64,000 nt of DNA, taken from assembly GCF_013375535.1 (NCBI RefSeq), contig NZ_JABXJG010000001.1, positions 2,956,001-3,020,000 on the forward strand. Reading direction: 5' to 3'. Both the position numbers and the translations under genes were made by a program. This document shows, in pieces, positions 54,528-62,937 of this stretch; position 1 is the first letter of the stretch; the number at the start of each line of letters is the position of its first letter. The notes beneath the pieces are model-generated. The model was given only the letters and a program-made list of their open reading frames with translations. It did not search any database and had not been told where the DNA came from. Source of the stretch: Sphingobium sp. 15-1 (GTDB lineage Bacteria > Pseudomonadota > Alphaproteobacteria > Sphingomonadales > Sphingomonadaceae).

Positions 54528-54928
54528 GCCGAAGCCTGCGCCGTCGCCGGGTCGTCCACGCGCCACAGGTCGATGCCGAAATCGATCCGCAGGGCGCGGC
54601 CATCGGCCATCAGCACGGCATGGCGTTCGTCCAGCGACCGGATGATGAAATTGCCGAAGACGGTTCCATCGCCGCCCACCAGCGGCAGGGCTTCGCCGGC
54701 GTTGCCCATCTCGCGCAGGGTGTCGAGCGAAACGCGGCCATCGCTGATTTCGGCATAGGTGGAACCGGAAAGGCTGACGGTTTCCTCTCCCACGCCAAGG
54801 AACTGCGCTGCGTCGCGGGTGCCGACGCGGCTCGCCATGGCAAAGCGCCAATCCGTCTTCCGCTGAAGTTCGTCATAGGCCAGCGTCGGGATCTGAAAAA
54901 GGAACATGCCAAGGGCCATCAGGTGCAT
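54524..54928 (-). CDS. Phage tail terminator-type protein GpU
   Basis: 134 residues: MHLMALGMFLFQIPTLAYDE, LQRKTDWRFA, and later FLGVGEETVSLSGSTYAEIS. This matches the P2 gpU family that joins the tail. It sits between T and D as in P2 and overlaps D by 4 bases. Confidence 0.9.
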   Translation of the reverse strand: MHLMALGMFLFQIPTLAYDELQRKTDWRFAMASRVGTRDAAQFLGVGEETVSLSGSTYAEISDGRVSLDTLREMGNAGEALPLVGGDGTVFGNFIIRSLDERHAVLMADGRALRIDFGIDLWRVDDPATAQASA

Positions 54929-54938
54929 ATTTCAGTCC

Positions 54939-57458
54939 TCAATCGTCCTCGAAGCCGCGTCCGCGCCGCTCGCGCTCGATCGCTTCGAGGGCCTTGCGGA
55001 CCTCTTCCGCTATATCGGTGGCGGATGCGCCGGGGCCGGCGGTGATGTTGATGTTGTAGGTCGCCGGCGCGGGCGCGACGGCAGAGGACGGCGCGCTGGC
55101 GGCGGATTGAGCCATGGCGGGGGAAGCCGCGGCCATGACAGGGGCGACGGCGCCAGCGGCAAGCGCGCTGGTCATCCGTCCTGCGATGTCGGTCATGCGC
55201 GCCAGCAATCCATCGCCGCTGGCGGTCATGTTGCCGGTCATCGCATCCGACAAGCCGGAAATCCGGGCCAGCGGGCTATCTGTGTTCGCGGCAAGCCCCT
55301 GATCCAAGCCGGCCATGACGAAGCCCCCCAGCCCTTCGAAGACGCGCGAGGGCGAATGGATGCCCAGCTTCGCCTTGAACCAATTGGCGACCGAACTGGC
55401 TGCGCCGATGATGGTCGATTTGAGCGCGCCGAGCATGCCGAGGACGCCGTTGATCAGGCCTTGGATCAGATTGCGTCCGATTTCGGTGAAATTCAGCGAC
55501 CGCAGGAAAGTGAGCGCCGGCGCGAAGGCGCTGATCAGCAGGCCCAGCGGCGTGAATTTCAGGAAGGCGGCGATCAGAAAATTGATCGCGCCGCCGACCA
55601 TGGCCTTGATGTTTTCCCACAAGGCAGAGAACCAGGCCGTTATCGCGCCCCAATTGTCATAAATCAGATAGGCCGCAGCCGCGACGGCGGCCACGGCGGC
55701 GACGATCAGCAGCAGCGGCCCCAGGGCGATGCCCAGCGGCGCGGCAGCGGCGGTCAGAGCCGCGAAGCCCAGCGCCAGGCCGCCGAGCAGGATCAACAGC
55801 GCGGCGCCGGCGCCCATGAAGATCATGATACCTTTTGCGAGGACGGGATGTTCCTGCGCCCATCCCCGCATCGAACTGGCCGCTGACTTCACATAGTCGG
55901 CCAGCTGGACGACCGTTGGCAGCAATGCCTTGCCCATGGTGATGTTGAGGCCGGAAAGCGCATTGGTGGCGAGGCCCGTCGCGCCTTCGGTGGTGGCAAT
56001 GCGGTTGAGGAATTCGCCGTGCATCGATCCCGCGACCTTGTCGGCGTCGCCCACCAGTTCAAGGCGGCGCTTCAGCCCGTCGAGGTTGGTCAGCATCGGA
56101 GCGATGGCCGCAACGCTTTCCGAACCGAAAAGCTGGGTCAGGATGCCCGATTGCTTGTCCGCGTCCAGCTTGCCGATCCGCTCCATGACGTCGATGATCG
56201 TGCCGGCGGCGTCCGTCTGCATCCGCTTGCCAACGTCGGTCGCCTCAAGCCCCAGCTGCTTATAGGCGGCGATCTGCGATTTGGTGGCCGCATCGCCCTT
56301 GGTGAGCGCCAGCATCGTATTCTTGATGCCGGTGGCCGCGACCTCGCTGGGGACGCCGATGCTGTCCAGCGTGGAGCCGAGGGCGGCGATCTGCGGCGCG
56401 GCCAGGCCGGCGACCTTGCCCAAGGGGCCGATGCGCGTGATGATGTCGGTAACGTTCGCGGCCTTGCCGCCGAAGGTATTGGTCAGGGCATTGACGCGGT
56501 CGCCCAGGGCGACGACGCCGGCCTGGGGCAATTCGAACGCGGTGCGCCACTTCGCCATCGTCTCGCCCGCGATATCGGCGGTCATGTCGAAGGCCACGCC
56601 CATTTCGGCCGCGTCATTGGTGAACTGCAACAGCTGCTCACGCTGGTCGCGCATGGGCTTGCCGAATTTGTCCATGCCGACGCCGGCGGCACCCGCAGCG
56701 GCGGCGATGGTGGCGAGTTCGTTCGCAGCCATGGGAATGCGCTCGCTCATGTCGAGAAAGTCGGTGGACATGCGCTCGATCGCCGGCGCGGCCATGTTCG
56801 TGACCTTGGAGACGTCCGCCATCGCGCTTTCGAGGGACATCGCCTGTTTGGTCGCGGCAACGACCGGCACGGCGGCGGCGGTGCCGGCGGCGATCATGCC
56901 GAGGCCAACGCCCGTCGCCTTGCCGCTGATGTCGTTCAGCTTGTCCGAATTGCGCTTCGCCTGCTCGACCTTTTCCAGCTGGGCCGTCTGCTGGCGCAAG
57001 GCCTGGTTGGTGTCATGGACGCGGCCGGCAAGGCGGCCTTCGTGCGAAGCCAGGTCCGCGACGTCGATGCCGGCGGCCGACAGCTTGGCGGCAAGCTGCT
57101 GAAGTTCGGTGCCGCCGGCGTCGAGGCGGGCGGCCAGCTGGGCGGTGTGGCGTTCGGCCTTCTCGAATTCGGCGCGCAGCTTCTTCGTGGGGCCTTCGGT
57201 CGCGGCGATCTGGTCGCGCAGGGCGGCGACGCGCTGCTGGGCTTCCTCATATTTCCGCGTATCGTCCGCGAACCGGGTTTCCTTGGCCTTGTAGCTGCTG
57301 ACCTGCTTTTGCAGGGCGTCGAGGGACTTCAGCTGCTTTTGCGTTTCGGCCAGGTCGCGGCGCGCCGCAGCGGACGCGCCGGTGATCTGCTTCAGCGGTG
57401 CCGTGACGCGGTCCAGCCCTTCAAGGATGACCTGCAATCGAAGGTTCTTGTCTGCCAT
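54939..57458 (-). CDS. Phage tail tape-measure protein GpT
   Basis: 839 residues. The N-terminal 200 residues are coiled coil (QKQLKSLDALQKQVSSYKAK). The TP901-type domain follows, with LESAMADVSKVTNMAAPAIE and IPMAANELATIAAAAGAAGV. A hydrophobic region at about 590-690 holds several membrane-like helices, and the C-terminus contains GIHSPSRVFEGLGGFVMAGL. Its length sets tail length and it is ejected with the DNA. The ATG at 57458 coincides with the end of the E' frame. Confidence 0.92.
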   Translation of the reverse strand: MADKNLRLQVILEGLDRVTAPLKQITGASAAARRDLAETQKQLKSLDALQKQVSSYKAKETRFADDTRKYEEAQQRVAALRDQIAATEGPTKKLRAEFEKAERHTAQLAARLDAGGTELQQLAAKLSAAGIDVADLASHEGRLAGRVHDTNQALRQQTAQLEKVEQAKRNSDKLNDISGKATGVGLGMIAAGTAAAVPVVAATKQAMSLESAMADVSKVTNMAAPAIERMSTDFLDMSERIPMAANELATIAAAAGAAGVGMDKFGKPMRDQREQLLQFTNDAAEMGVAFDMTADIAGETMAKWRTAFELPQAGVVALGDRVNALTNTFGGKAANVTDIITRIGPLGKVAGLAAPQIAALGSTLDSIGVPSEVAATGIKNTMLALTKGDAATKSQIAAYKQLGLEATDVGKRMQTDAAGTIIDVMERIGKLDADKQSGILTQLFGSESVAAIAPMLTNLDGLKRRLELVGDADKVAGSMHGEFLNRIATTEGATGLATNALSGLNITMGKALLPTVVQLADYVKSAASSMRGWAQEHPVLAKGIMIFMGAGAALLILLGGLALGFAALTAAAAPLGIALGPLLLIVAAVAAVAAAAYLIYDNWGAITAWFSALWENIKAMVGGAINFLIAAFLKFTPLGLLISAFAPALTFLRSLNFTEIGRNLIQGLINGVLGMLGALKSTIIGAASSVANWFKAKLGIHSPSRVFEGLGGFVMAGLDQGLAANTDSPLARISGLSDAMTGNMTASGDGLLARMTDIAGRMTSALAAGAVAPVMAAASPAMAQSAASAPSSAVAPAPATYNINITAGPGASATDIAEEVRKALEAIERERRGRGFEDD

Positions 57459-57595
57459 CAGCGCTTCTTCGTTTTCGGCGTTTCGGGGGGCTTGGAGCGT
57501 TTGGCGGCCTGATCGCGCCAGGACATGAGTTCGGACAGGTGCATGTCGTCCATGGATTGCGGCGGCCAATGAAAGATGACCGCCACGTCCGCCAT
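57458..57595 (-). CDS. GpE' tail frame (C-terminal part of the E+E' frameshift fusion)
   Basis: From an internal ATG at 57595 this frame encodes MADVAVIFHWPPQSMDDMHL and 25 more residues, the GpE-family signature (IFHWPP...MxxxEL..W). The frame is open upstream to beyond the slippery site at 57643-57649. After a -1 slip in gene E, translation would continue as VAEVAAYGCPRSVDDA into this sequence, giving a fusion of about 151 residues. It may only be made as the fusion. In P2 and many tailed phages this fused protein is a tail assembly chaperone for the tape measure. Confidence 0.85.
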   Translation of the reverse strand: MADVAVIFHWPPQSMDDMHLSELMSWRDQAAKRSKPPETPKTKKR

Positions 57596-57603
57596 CGCGT
57601 CAT

Positions 57604-57912
57604 CTACTGATCGAGGGCATCCATACGCTGCGACTTCTGCAACAAAAAACCGCCGATTTCCGCGCCGCATGCGAGCAGGTCCGCCGGGTCGAGGTTGGCG
57701 GCCTCGGCTTCGGAAATGGGCGGCGTCGAGATGCGGGGCAGCAGCTTGGTCAGGGCATCGACCTTCAGCTGGCCCAGATCGACCAGGGAGAGGCCGCGCA
57801 GTTCGCCCGACTTGGGCTTGCGCAGGTTGATGGTGTCGACCGTCTGTTCGCCGCGCACGATGGGCGTGTCGAGGCTGACGGTGCGGAACAAGGGGGTGGC
57901 GGGTTCGCTCAT
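57604..57912 (-). CDS. Phage tail assembly protein GpE
   Basis: 102 residues starting MSEPATPLFRTVSLDTPIVR. The block TINLRKPKSGELRGLSLVDL matches the Phage_TAC/Mu gp41-like tail assembly family. It occupies the position of P2 gene E between FII and T. A TTTTTTG heptamer at codons 88-90 can shift about a fraction of ribosomes into the E' frame. Confidence 0.9.
   Translation of the reverse strand: MSEPATPLFRTVSLDTPIVRGEQTVDTINLRKPKSGELRGLSLVDLGQLKVDALTKLLPRISTPPISEAEAANLDPADLLACGAEIGGFLLQKSQRMDALDQ
57643..57649 (-). promoter_or_regulatory. Programmed -1 frameshift slippery site T TTT TTG
   Basis: On the minus strand the zero-frame codons are GGT TTT TTG TTG, so T-TTT-TTG fits the X-XXY-YYZ rule exactly. 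Slipping back one base reads TTT TTT GTT GCA GAA, which is the open E' frame. The same heptamer drives E/E' frameshifting in phage P2. No stable downstream pseudoknot was worked out. Confidence 0.88.
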
Positions 57913-57971
57913 GATGATTTTCCGGTGATGAAGGGAAAGGTTGCCCGACGCGGCGCGCCGGGCAGGATGGA

Positions 57972-58487
57972 TCAGAAGAGGCCGAGGCCACTGCGCTGTT
58001 CGGCCATCAGATCGACGCCGTTGACGATAAAGACGGCGTTCAGCGGATCATATTCGATCTCGGTTCGGCCGTTCCAAACCAGCTTGAAATAGGCGAGCGT
58101 GGTCGTGACCTTGAATTCCCCGACCTCGCCCACTTCCTGGTCGCCCATGTCGACTTCGTTGTGGCGACCGCGCACGATGACCTCGACCGTATCGGTCGCG
58201 CCGGTGTCGTCCTTCTGGTGGAAGCCGACCCAGCGCAGATAGACGCCGTTGACCAGGAGGACGCCGAACTGGCGAAGGATATCGCGCATCGGGCCGCCAA
58301 AGGTCGAGGCCATTTCCAGAAGGCCGTCCATGCCCATGTCGATGCCGATGGCACCGGGCATGCCGCCGCCGCGCCATTCCTCAATCTTGCGGGTCAGCGG
58401 GGGCAGGGTCACGGTTTTGACCTCCCCCATGTAATTCTGGCCTTCGTTGAAAAGCATCATGTTCTTGAGGATGCTGGGGAGTCCCAT
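57972..58487 (-). CDS. Phage major tail tube protein FII
   Basis: 171 residues starting MGLPSILKNMMLFNEGQNYM, a close fit to the P2 gpFII family, with EEWRGGGMPGAIGIDMGMDG and VRGRHNEVDMGDQEVGE. It forms the inner tube of the contractile tail. It follows the sheath gene by 41 bases and precedes E. Confidence 0.95.
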   Translation of the reverse strand: MGLPSILKNMMLFNEGQNYMGEVKTVTLPPLTRKIEEWRGGGMPGAIGIDMGMDGLLEMASTFGGPMRDILRQFGVLLVNGVYLRWVGFHQKDDTGATDTVEVIVRGRHNEVDMGDQEVGEVGEFKVTTTLAYFKLVWNGRTEIEYDPLNAVFIVNGVDLMAEQRSGLGLF

Positions 58488-58528
58488 GGCTTGCTCCTAT
58501 GCGAATGAGGGGGAGGGAGGCGGGCCGG

Positions 58529-59704
58529 TCAGCTGTTGCCGGTCAGCAGGCTCGCGAAGTCCGCGAAATAGCTGTCGGTGATGCGCTGGTTGAAGCCGAG
58601 GTCTTCGAGCGGCGGCGGGACCGTATAGTCATAGTCGATCCGCAGCTTGCCGGCCTTCAGGCTGACGGTGCTGTTGTTCGCCTCGTCATACCAGGCGTTG
58701 GCGCCCAGGACGACGCCGGCGGCCTTCAGCTGAAGGAAGAAGCCGTTGATCGTCTCGACAATGTCGCGGACCAGCGCCGGCGTTATGGGCTTGTCGATCG
58801 CCCAGAGCATGCCGTTGACGACCGTGTCCGCGAGCAGCTGGGCGACGCGCACGGTGCTTTCGAAGGCGAACAGGCTTCCCGCCTCTGCCGTGGTGCGGTT
58901 GCCCCAGAAACGATAGCCGCTGTCGGTGCGGATCAGCGCCGTGATTTCCTTGGCGTTCAACTGGCCCGCTTCGCTACTGGCGTCCTCGATATCCCAATAG
59001 ATATCCTTGGTCAGACCGACGACGCCCTGGACCTCATAATTGGACAGGGTCTTGTGCGGCCCCACTTCCTCATCGATCCGCGCGCGGAGGCCCATGGCAC
59101 GGGCAGCGGCGAAGCTGGCGATGTTGGCGGCTGACGCGGTATCGAAGGCGAGGAAATCGGGATAGAGCAGCATCAGTTCGCGGCCACTGAAATTGGCGCG
59201 GAACAGGATGGCGTCGGCCGTCGCCTCACCGACCAGGCGAGCATAGGCGAAGCCGCGCAACTTCTGCGCGACGACGACCAGGGCAGCAATGACCGCCTGC
59301 GTTTCGAGGCCGGGGGCACCGATGATCTTCGGCTTGACGCCCAGCTGCGCCTGCGCCGCCAGCAGCGCCTGCATGCCCGTCTTCTGCCCGTTTGCGTCCG
59401 TCGTGCCGATGACGTTCGCAGCGGTGCCAGCAGCATCGGCGCCTTCCTCCACGCGGACGACCACGACGACAGGGCGAGCCTGGTCCGCAATGGCGCGCAG
59501 CGCAATGGCAAGCGTTCCATCGACGCCGGCATTGCCGATCGCCGCTTCAATATCGGTGATGCGGACGGGGCGGTTCAGCGGAAAGGCGTCGGCATCAGCG
59601 TCGGCCGAAGTCGCGACCAGGCCGATGATGGCCGTCGAAACGGCGGTGAGGGTGCGGGCGCCCTCGCTGATTTCGGTAAGCGTGATCCCATGTTTGAAGG
59701 CCAT
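58529..59704 (-). CDS. Phage tail sheath protein FI
   Basis: 391 residues starting MAFKHGITLTEISEGARTLT. Sheath blocks include ELMLLYPDFLAFD, SSEAGQLNAKEITALIRTDS, GYRFWGNRTTAEAGSLFAFE and FINGFFLQLKAAG-like C-terminal sequence. It forms the contractile outer sheath, showing that this is a myophage-type prophage. It starts 14 bases after the W gene. Confidence 0.95.
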   Translation of the reverse strand: MAFKHGITLTEISEGARTLTAVSTAIIGLVATSADADADAFPLNRPVRITDIEAAIGNAGVDGTLAIALRAIADQARPVVVVVRVEEGADAAGTAANVIGTTDANGQKTGMQALLAAQAQLGVKPKIIGAPGLETQAVIAALVVVAQKLRGFAYARLVGEATADAILFRANFSGRELMLLYPDFLAFDTASAANIASFAAARAMGLRARIDEEVGPHKTLSNYEVQGVVGLTKDIYWDIEDASSEAGQLNAKEITALIRTDSGYRFWGNRTTAEAGSLFAFESTVRVAQLLADTVVNGMLWAIDKPITPALVRDIVETINGFFLQLKAAGVVLGANAWYDEANNSTVSLKAGKLRIDYDYTVPPPLEDLGFNQRITDSYFADFASLLTGNS

Positions 59705-59718
59705 GATCGGCTCCTTGG

Positions 59719-60069
59719 CTAGACAGAGAGGGGGATGGAGAGGCGGACGAGGGCGTTGGTGGCGCTAGTGTCGGTGCGGGTCGCATCGATCGTGATCGTG
59801 GCGGAGCCGGGGCGCTCGCCCGCGACCAGGCCGACGCGGCGCAGGCGAATACGGTTTTCCCAGCGCGACAGGGCGACAGCGGTCGCCGCGTAGAGGCGCA
59901 GGATGTTCGCCGACGTCATGGGCTGGTCAATCAGTTCGAGCAGCAGGGAGCCATATTCGCGGCGGCCGACGCGCGATCCCATAGGGGTGCCGAGAATATC
60001 AGCCACCGATTGCTTGATATGGTCGAGGCCATCGAGAACCGCCCCGCTGATCCGCGCCATGCCTGCCAT
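59719..60069 (-). CDS. Phage baseplate protein GpW (gp25-like)
   Basis: 116 residues: VLDGLDHIKQSVADILGTPM, GSRVGRREYGSLLLELIDQP. RREYGSLL is the gp25/GpW lysozyme-like fold signature. It is a baseplate wedge part. It overlaps V (stop/start share a base). In P2 gene J would follow, but here the sheath gene follows directly. Confidence 0.92.
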   Translation of the reverse strand: MAGMARISGAVLDGLDHIKQSVADILGTPMGSRVGRREYGSLLLELIDQPMTSANILRLYAATAVALSRWENRIRLRRVGLVAGERPGSATITIDATRTDTSATNALVRLSIPLSV

Positions 60070-60623
60070 CAGACGGGCGCCCCTGTCTGGGCGGCGCCGG
60101 ACTGGACGCCACTATGCTTATGGCCCTTCAGGCTCTTGCCGCCGCCCAGGACGTCTTCGGATGCGGTGACTGTGCCGGCGACATTGACGTTGCCATTGAT
60201 CGTCACATCGGCGTTGAAGGTGGCACCGCCGGGAGCATCGATCATCGCGGTGCCGCCTTCGGGCAACGTGACGGCCAGCGCATGCACGGCCTGATCATAG
60301 GCGATGATCGCGCCGTCTGCGAATTCCAGATGGACGACGTCGGGATTGGTGGACGGTGGCGGGCAGGCGTCGGAATAGAGGCCCAGGACGACAAAGGCGC
60401 TTTCCATATCGCCTTCGGGGGAAAGGATGACGCACTGTTCCCCGACAGTCGGGGGTGACCAGGTGCGGACGCCGCCGGCGCGCTGCGCGATCCATGGCAG
60501 GTCGCCGGTCGTGATATCGCCGGTTTCGACGGTGCAGGTGGCGTTGGCGTGATCGACCGATGCGATGGTGCCTAGCTGGATGACCTGCCCGGTCAGCTGT
60601 TCATGATCTTGGGATTGCGCCAT
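60069..60623 (-). CDS. Phage baseplate assembly protein GpV (tail spike)
   Basis: 184 residues from the ATG at 60623. LGTIASVDHANATCTVETGD, RTWSPPTVGEQCVILSPEGD and the C-terminal beta repeat region ATFNADVTINGNVNVAGTVT with GHKHSGVQSG match P2 gpV. The HxH near the C-terminus is in place of the iron-binding tip of the membrane-piercing needle. An upstream start at 60668 would run through the palindrome at 60664-60694 and is not preferred. Confidence 0.9.
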   Translation of the reverse strand: MAQSQDHEQLTGQVIQLGTIASVDHANATCTVETGDITTGDLPWIAQRAGGVRTWSPPTVGEQCVILSPEGDMESAFVVLGLYSDACPPPSTNPDVVHLEFADGAIIAYDQAVHALAVTLPEGGTAMIDAPGGATFNADVTINGNVNVAGTVTASEDVLGGGKSLKGHKHSGVQSGAAQTGAPV

Positions 60624-60663
60624 GGGCGGACCATGGCGCGCACCTTCCTGCGTTTCGCGGGCG

Positions 60664-60694
60664 CGCATTTGTAGAGGCCGCCTCTACAAATGCG
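60664..60694. promoter_or_regulatory. 31-base palindrome upstream of V, candidate late activator site
   Basis: CGCATTTGTAGAGGC (60664-60678) is perfectly inverted at 60680-60694 with a single C between. It contains TGT-N13-ACA, close to the TGT-N12-ACA dyad bound by Ogr/Delta activators in P2/P4. It lies 41 bases before the V start. If this is the Ogr site, its distance to the ATG leaves almost no untranslated leader, so other roles (operator of a cargo promoter, terminator) remain open. Confidence 0.55.
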
Positions 60695-60809
60695 GTTGAT
60701 TGTTTGCTGCCCTTTGTTGGCTCGCCTTTACGCCGCTACGTCAAAGATGGGTGGCTTTCGGTCAGGCAGCTTTGGCGCTGGAATTGTGCAAAGCTGACTT
60801 TGGGATAGT

Positions 60810-61202
60810 TCAGCCGTCGCACTTGGCAGCTATCCTCGGCCGAACTGACATAAGTTGCGCGTTCCTTAACTCGAACCCAGCGGAACGGCTTCCTGACAAC
60901 ACAAGCATGAAATCTCGATCGTCGCGCATGTAGGTATGTGCATAATATTTGATAGGCAACGACGAAGGCACGTCGCCTCCTGTCACCAATCGCTTCACCT
61001 GAACATGAGCGTCGATCCAGCCATGACCGAGAATATCTTCGTCATTTTGGACTGATTTATATTCGCCATTCTTTATTCGGCCGACCACGATAGTATCGGC
61101 GCATCCGTGGGACAAAGTTCTGTCCTCAATCGTTGCGGACTGAACCGTCGCGCAAGCTGACGTCAAAGCCGCGATTGCTAACAGGGATGATCTCGGTTTC
61201 AT
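60810..61202 (-). CDS. Prophage cargo lipoprotein, unknown function
   Basis: 130 residues starting MKPRSSLLAIAALTSACATV. LTSAC is a lipobox, so the mature protein probably begins at the Cys and is lipid-anchored. The rest (GCADTIVVGRIKNGEYKS, IKYYAHTYMRDDRDFMLVLS) is not recognised. It is AT-richer than the tail genes and has no tail-like features, so it is likely a lysogenic-conversion gene. Confidence 0.7.
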   Translation of the reverse strand: MKPRSSLLAIAALTSACATVQSATIEDRTLSHGCADTIVVGRIKNGEYKSVQNDEDILGHGWIDAHVQVKRLVTGGDVPSSLPIKYYAHTYMRDDRDFMLVLSGSRSAGFELRNAQLMSVRPRIAAKCDG

Positions 61203-61289
61203 TCGCAGGAATGTGGCCCGATGGGCTTTGTGAAGCAATGGCTGCTTACAGGCGCATGACGTGTTCATTCTCATAGCAAAAAGTGGTCG

Positions 61290-61505
61290 TCATCGGGTGC
61301 TAAACATGAGTAGCAAGGCGAACGCGGCTCCCGTCACGGCGATGAAAACCCATCCGCTTAGACCCAACCAATAAAGGATCGGTTTATCATGGCGCTTGAA
61401 CGTTAGCCCTCTGCTCGTCACGATGCCCGTTCGAAACGAGACGACAGCCTCGCGAACGAAGAACGCAACGAACAGCGTCAGAAAGATCAGTGCAACATAA
61501 AGCAT
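61290..61505 (-). CDS. Small prophage membrane protein, unknown function
   Basis: 71 residues from MLYVALIFLTLFVAFFVREA, two membrane spans separated by a basic loop (SRGLTFKRHDKP). A start six codons upstream is possible. It belongs to the cargo group between V and the Dam gene. Confidence 0.6.
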   Translation of the reverse strand: MLYVALIFLTLFVAFFVREAVVSFRTGIVTSRGLTFKRHDKPILYWLGLSGWVFIAVTGAAFALLLMFSTR

Positions 61506-61598
61506 GTGGCACAGGCATATCACGCGTGAACGTCAGCTTCTAGGAGATGCAAGGGTCGCCATTGACAGCAAAAACTGGTCGTTCGCAGACTAGCGGTT

Positions 61599-61823
61599 TC
61601 AATCCGCATGCCAGTGGATAAACGCCAACCCCGATAGAAAAATGGCGAACGACAATACGGCTAGGCACCACCATTCCAGAGATTCGGGGGCCACGCGAAG
61701 CGACAACGCCATCAATGGTGCCTCTACCAAAAGGAGGGCTGCAATCGTCAACCACGCCGATAGATTGAGAGGCAGGTAGTTATAGCCGAGCCAACGTCGG
61801 AAGCGGGGCTTATCCATCGGCAC
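61599..61823 (-). CDS. Small prophage membrane protein, unknown function
   Basis: 74 residues: MPMDKPRFRRWLGYNYLPLN then two hydrophobic segments, ending FIHWHAD. It looks like an inner-membrane protein of the cargo group. The 124 bases between it and the dam gene hold no reading frame I would call. Confidence 0.58.
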   Translation of the reverse strand: MPMDKPRFRRWLGYNYLPLNLSAWLTIAALLLVEAPLMALSLRVAPESLEWWCLAVLSFAIFLSGLAFIHWHAD

Positions 61824-61947
61824 ACAATAGCAGCGTGTCCAACGTCTGCAATCGGAGTGCTGATCCGATCAATCGAATGGCAAGGAATGGTCGCTAGAGG
61901 GCCGGCCGCTTTCGCCCCTGCGCTGATGTAGGCGCAGGGGCTGAACG

Positions 61948-62766
61948 TCACAGATCGTTAGCAGGAAGCACGAAGTTGCTGATCAGTACTTCACCTGCTT
62001 TCGTCGGCTTGCCGCCGATGCTGTAGGTGGTGTCGATCGAGGCTATGGCGAAGCGCGCGAAGGTCTCTCGCACACCGGCGGTGTCGTTAAGCGACATCAG
62101 GAACTTACCTTTGATCCCTGCCAGCTGCTCGGCCAGCGCAGCGAAATCGCTGCGGCTGAAGACATCGGCCCCATAGTCGCGTTCGCAGGCCCAATAAGGT
62201 GGGTCGAGGTAGAAAAGAGCGCCGGCGCGATCATAGCGTCGGATGAAATCGGCATAGGGAAGCCGCTCGATCACGACGGATTGCAGCCGTTCATGGACAT
62301 CGGCCAACATAGGCTCGATCTTGCCGACGTCGAAACGGGCGGGTGCGGCGGCATCGACGCCGAAGCCTCGGCCCGACACCTTGCCGCCGAAAGCGAGGCG
62401 CTGGACATAGAGGAAGCGGACGGCGCGCTGAAGGTCGGTCAGGCGATCGGGATCTTGTCCAAGGAGCCGTTCGAATTCGGCGCGGCTCGCGACGCGGAAG
62501 CGGAGCATGTCGACCAGATAGGGATAATGCTCCGCAAGGCAGCGGAACAGCGTCACGACGTCGCCGGAAATGTCATTGATGGCTTCGGCGCGCGGGCGGC
62601 GCGAGCGGCGCAGGAAGATGCCGCCCATCCCCACGAAGGGCTCCGCATAGCTGCTGTGCGGGATGCTGTCGATTATGGCGCAAATTCGCCGGGAAAGGTT
62701 GCGTTTTCCGCCGATATATCCGGCGACGGGAGAAACCGGGCGAACGGGAACAAAAGAGGTAGACAT
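61948..62766 (-). CDS. Dam-type N6-adenine DNA methyltransferase (D12 class)
   Basis: 272 residues from the ATG at 62766. AdoMet motif GYIGGKRNLSRRICAIIDSI, AEPFVGMGGIFLRRSRRPRA, and catalytic motif ALFYLDPPYWACERDYG (DPPY) are the D12-class order. It methylates N6 of adenine. No partner endonuclease is seen; orphan phage Dam proteins usually protect phage DNA or regulate. It follows the small gene at 62938 by a 171-base gap. Confidence 0.92.
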   Translation of the reverse strand: MSTSFVPVRPVSPVAGYIGGKRNLSRRICAIIDSIPHSSYAEPFVGMGGIFLRRSRRPRAEAINDISGDVVTLFRCLAEHYPYLVDMLRFRVASRAEFERLLGQDPDRLTDLQRAVRFLYVQRLAFGGKVSGRGFGVDAAAPARFDVGKIEPMLADVHERLQSVVIERLPYADFIRRYDRAGALFYLDPPYWACERDYGADVFSRSDFAALAEQLAGIKGKFLMSLNDTAGVRETFARFAIASIDTTYSIGGKPTKAGEVLISNFVLPANDL

Positions 62767-62890
62767 GTAGGAAATCCTGCACGATGTCCCGCCATGGCAT
62801 GCCACGGAGGGAACTCAAAAACGGGCGGGCGCGCCGCCCTGAGAGTGCGAGTGCAGGCTCGCGGTTTGGAGATGTGGGGACATCCCAAGC

Positions 62891-62933
62891 CCCCTCCGTT
62901 AAGGGGGAGCGGCGGCGTTCATAGCCGCCGCCG
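62891..62933 (-). terminator. Two hairpins upstream of dam, possible terminator
   Basis: CCCCCTCC...AAGGGGG (about 62891-62908) and GGCGGCG...CGCCGCC-type arms (about 62911-62933) lie just after the stop of the 85-residue gene. Neither has a good T tract on the minus strand, so termination is uncertain. The gap to dam (62767-62937) holds no other clear feature. Confidence 0.4.
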
Positions 62934-62937
62934 GTCT

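Noticed and set aside
60699..60933. 77-codon plus-strand frame overlapping the lipoprotein gene
   Set aside because: It runs antisense into the lipoprotein gene, has no family features and no ribosome-binding site that I can see.
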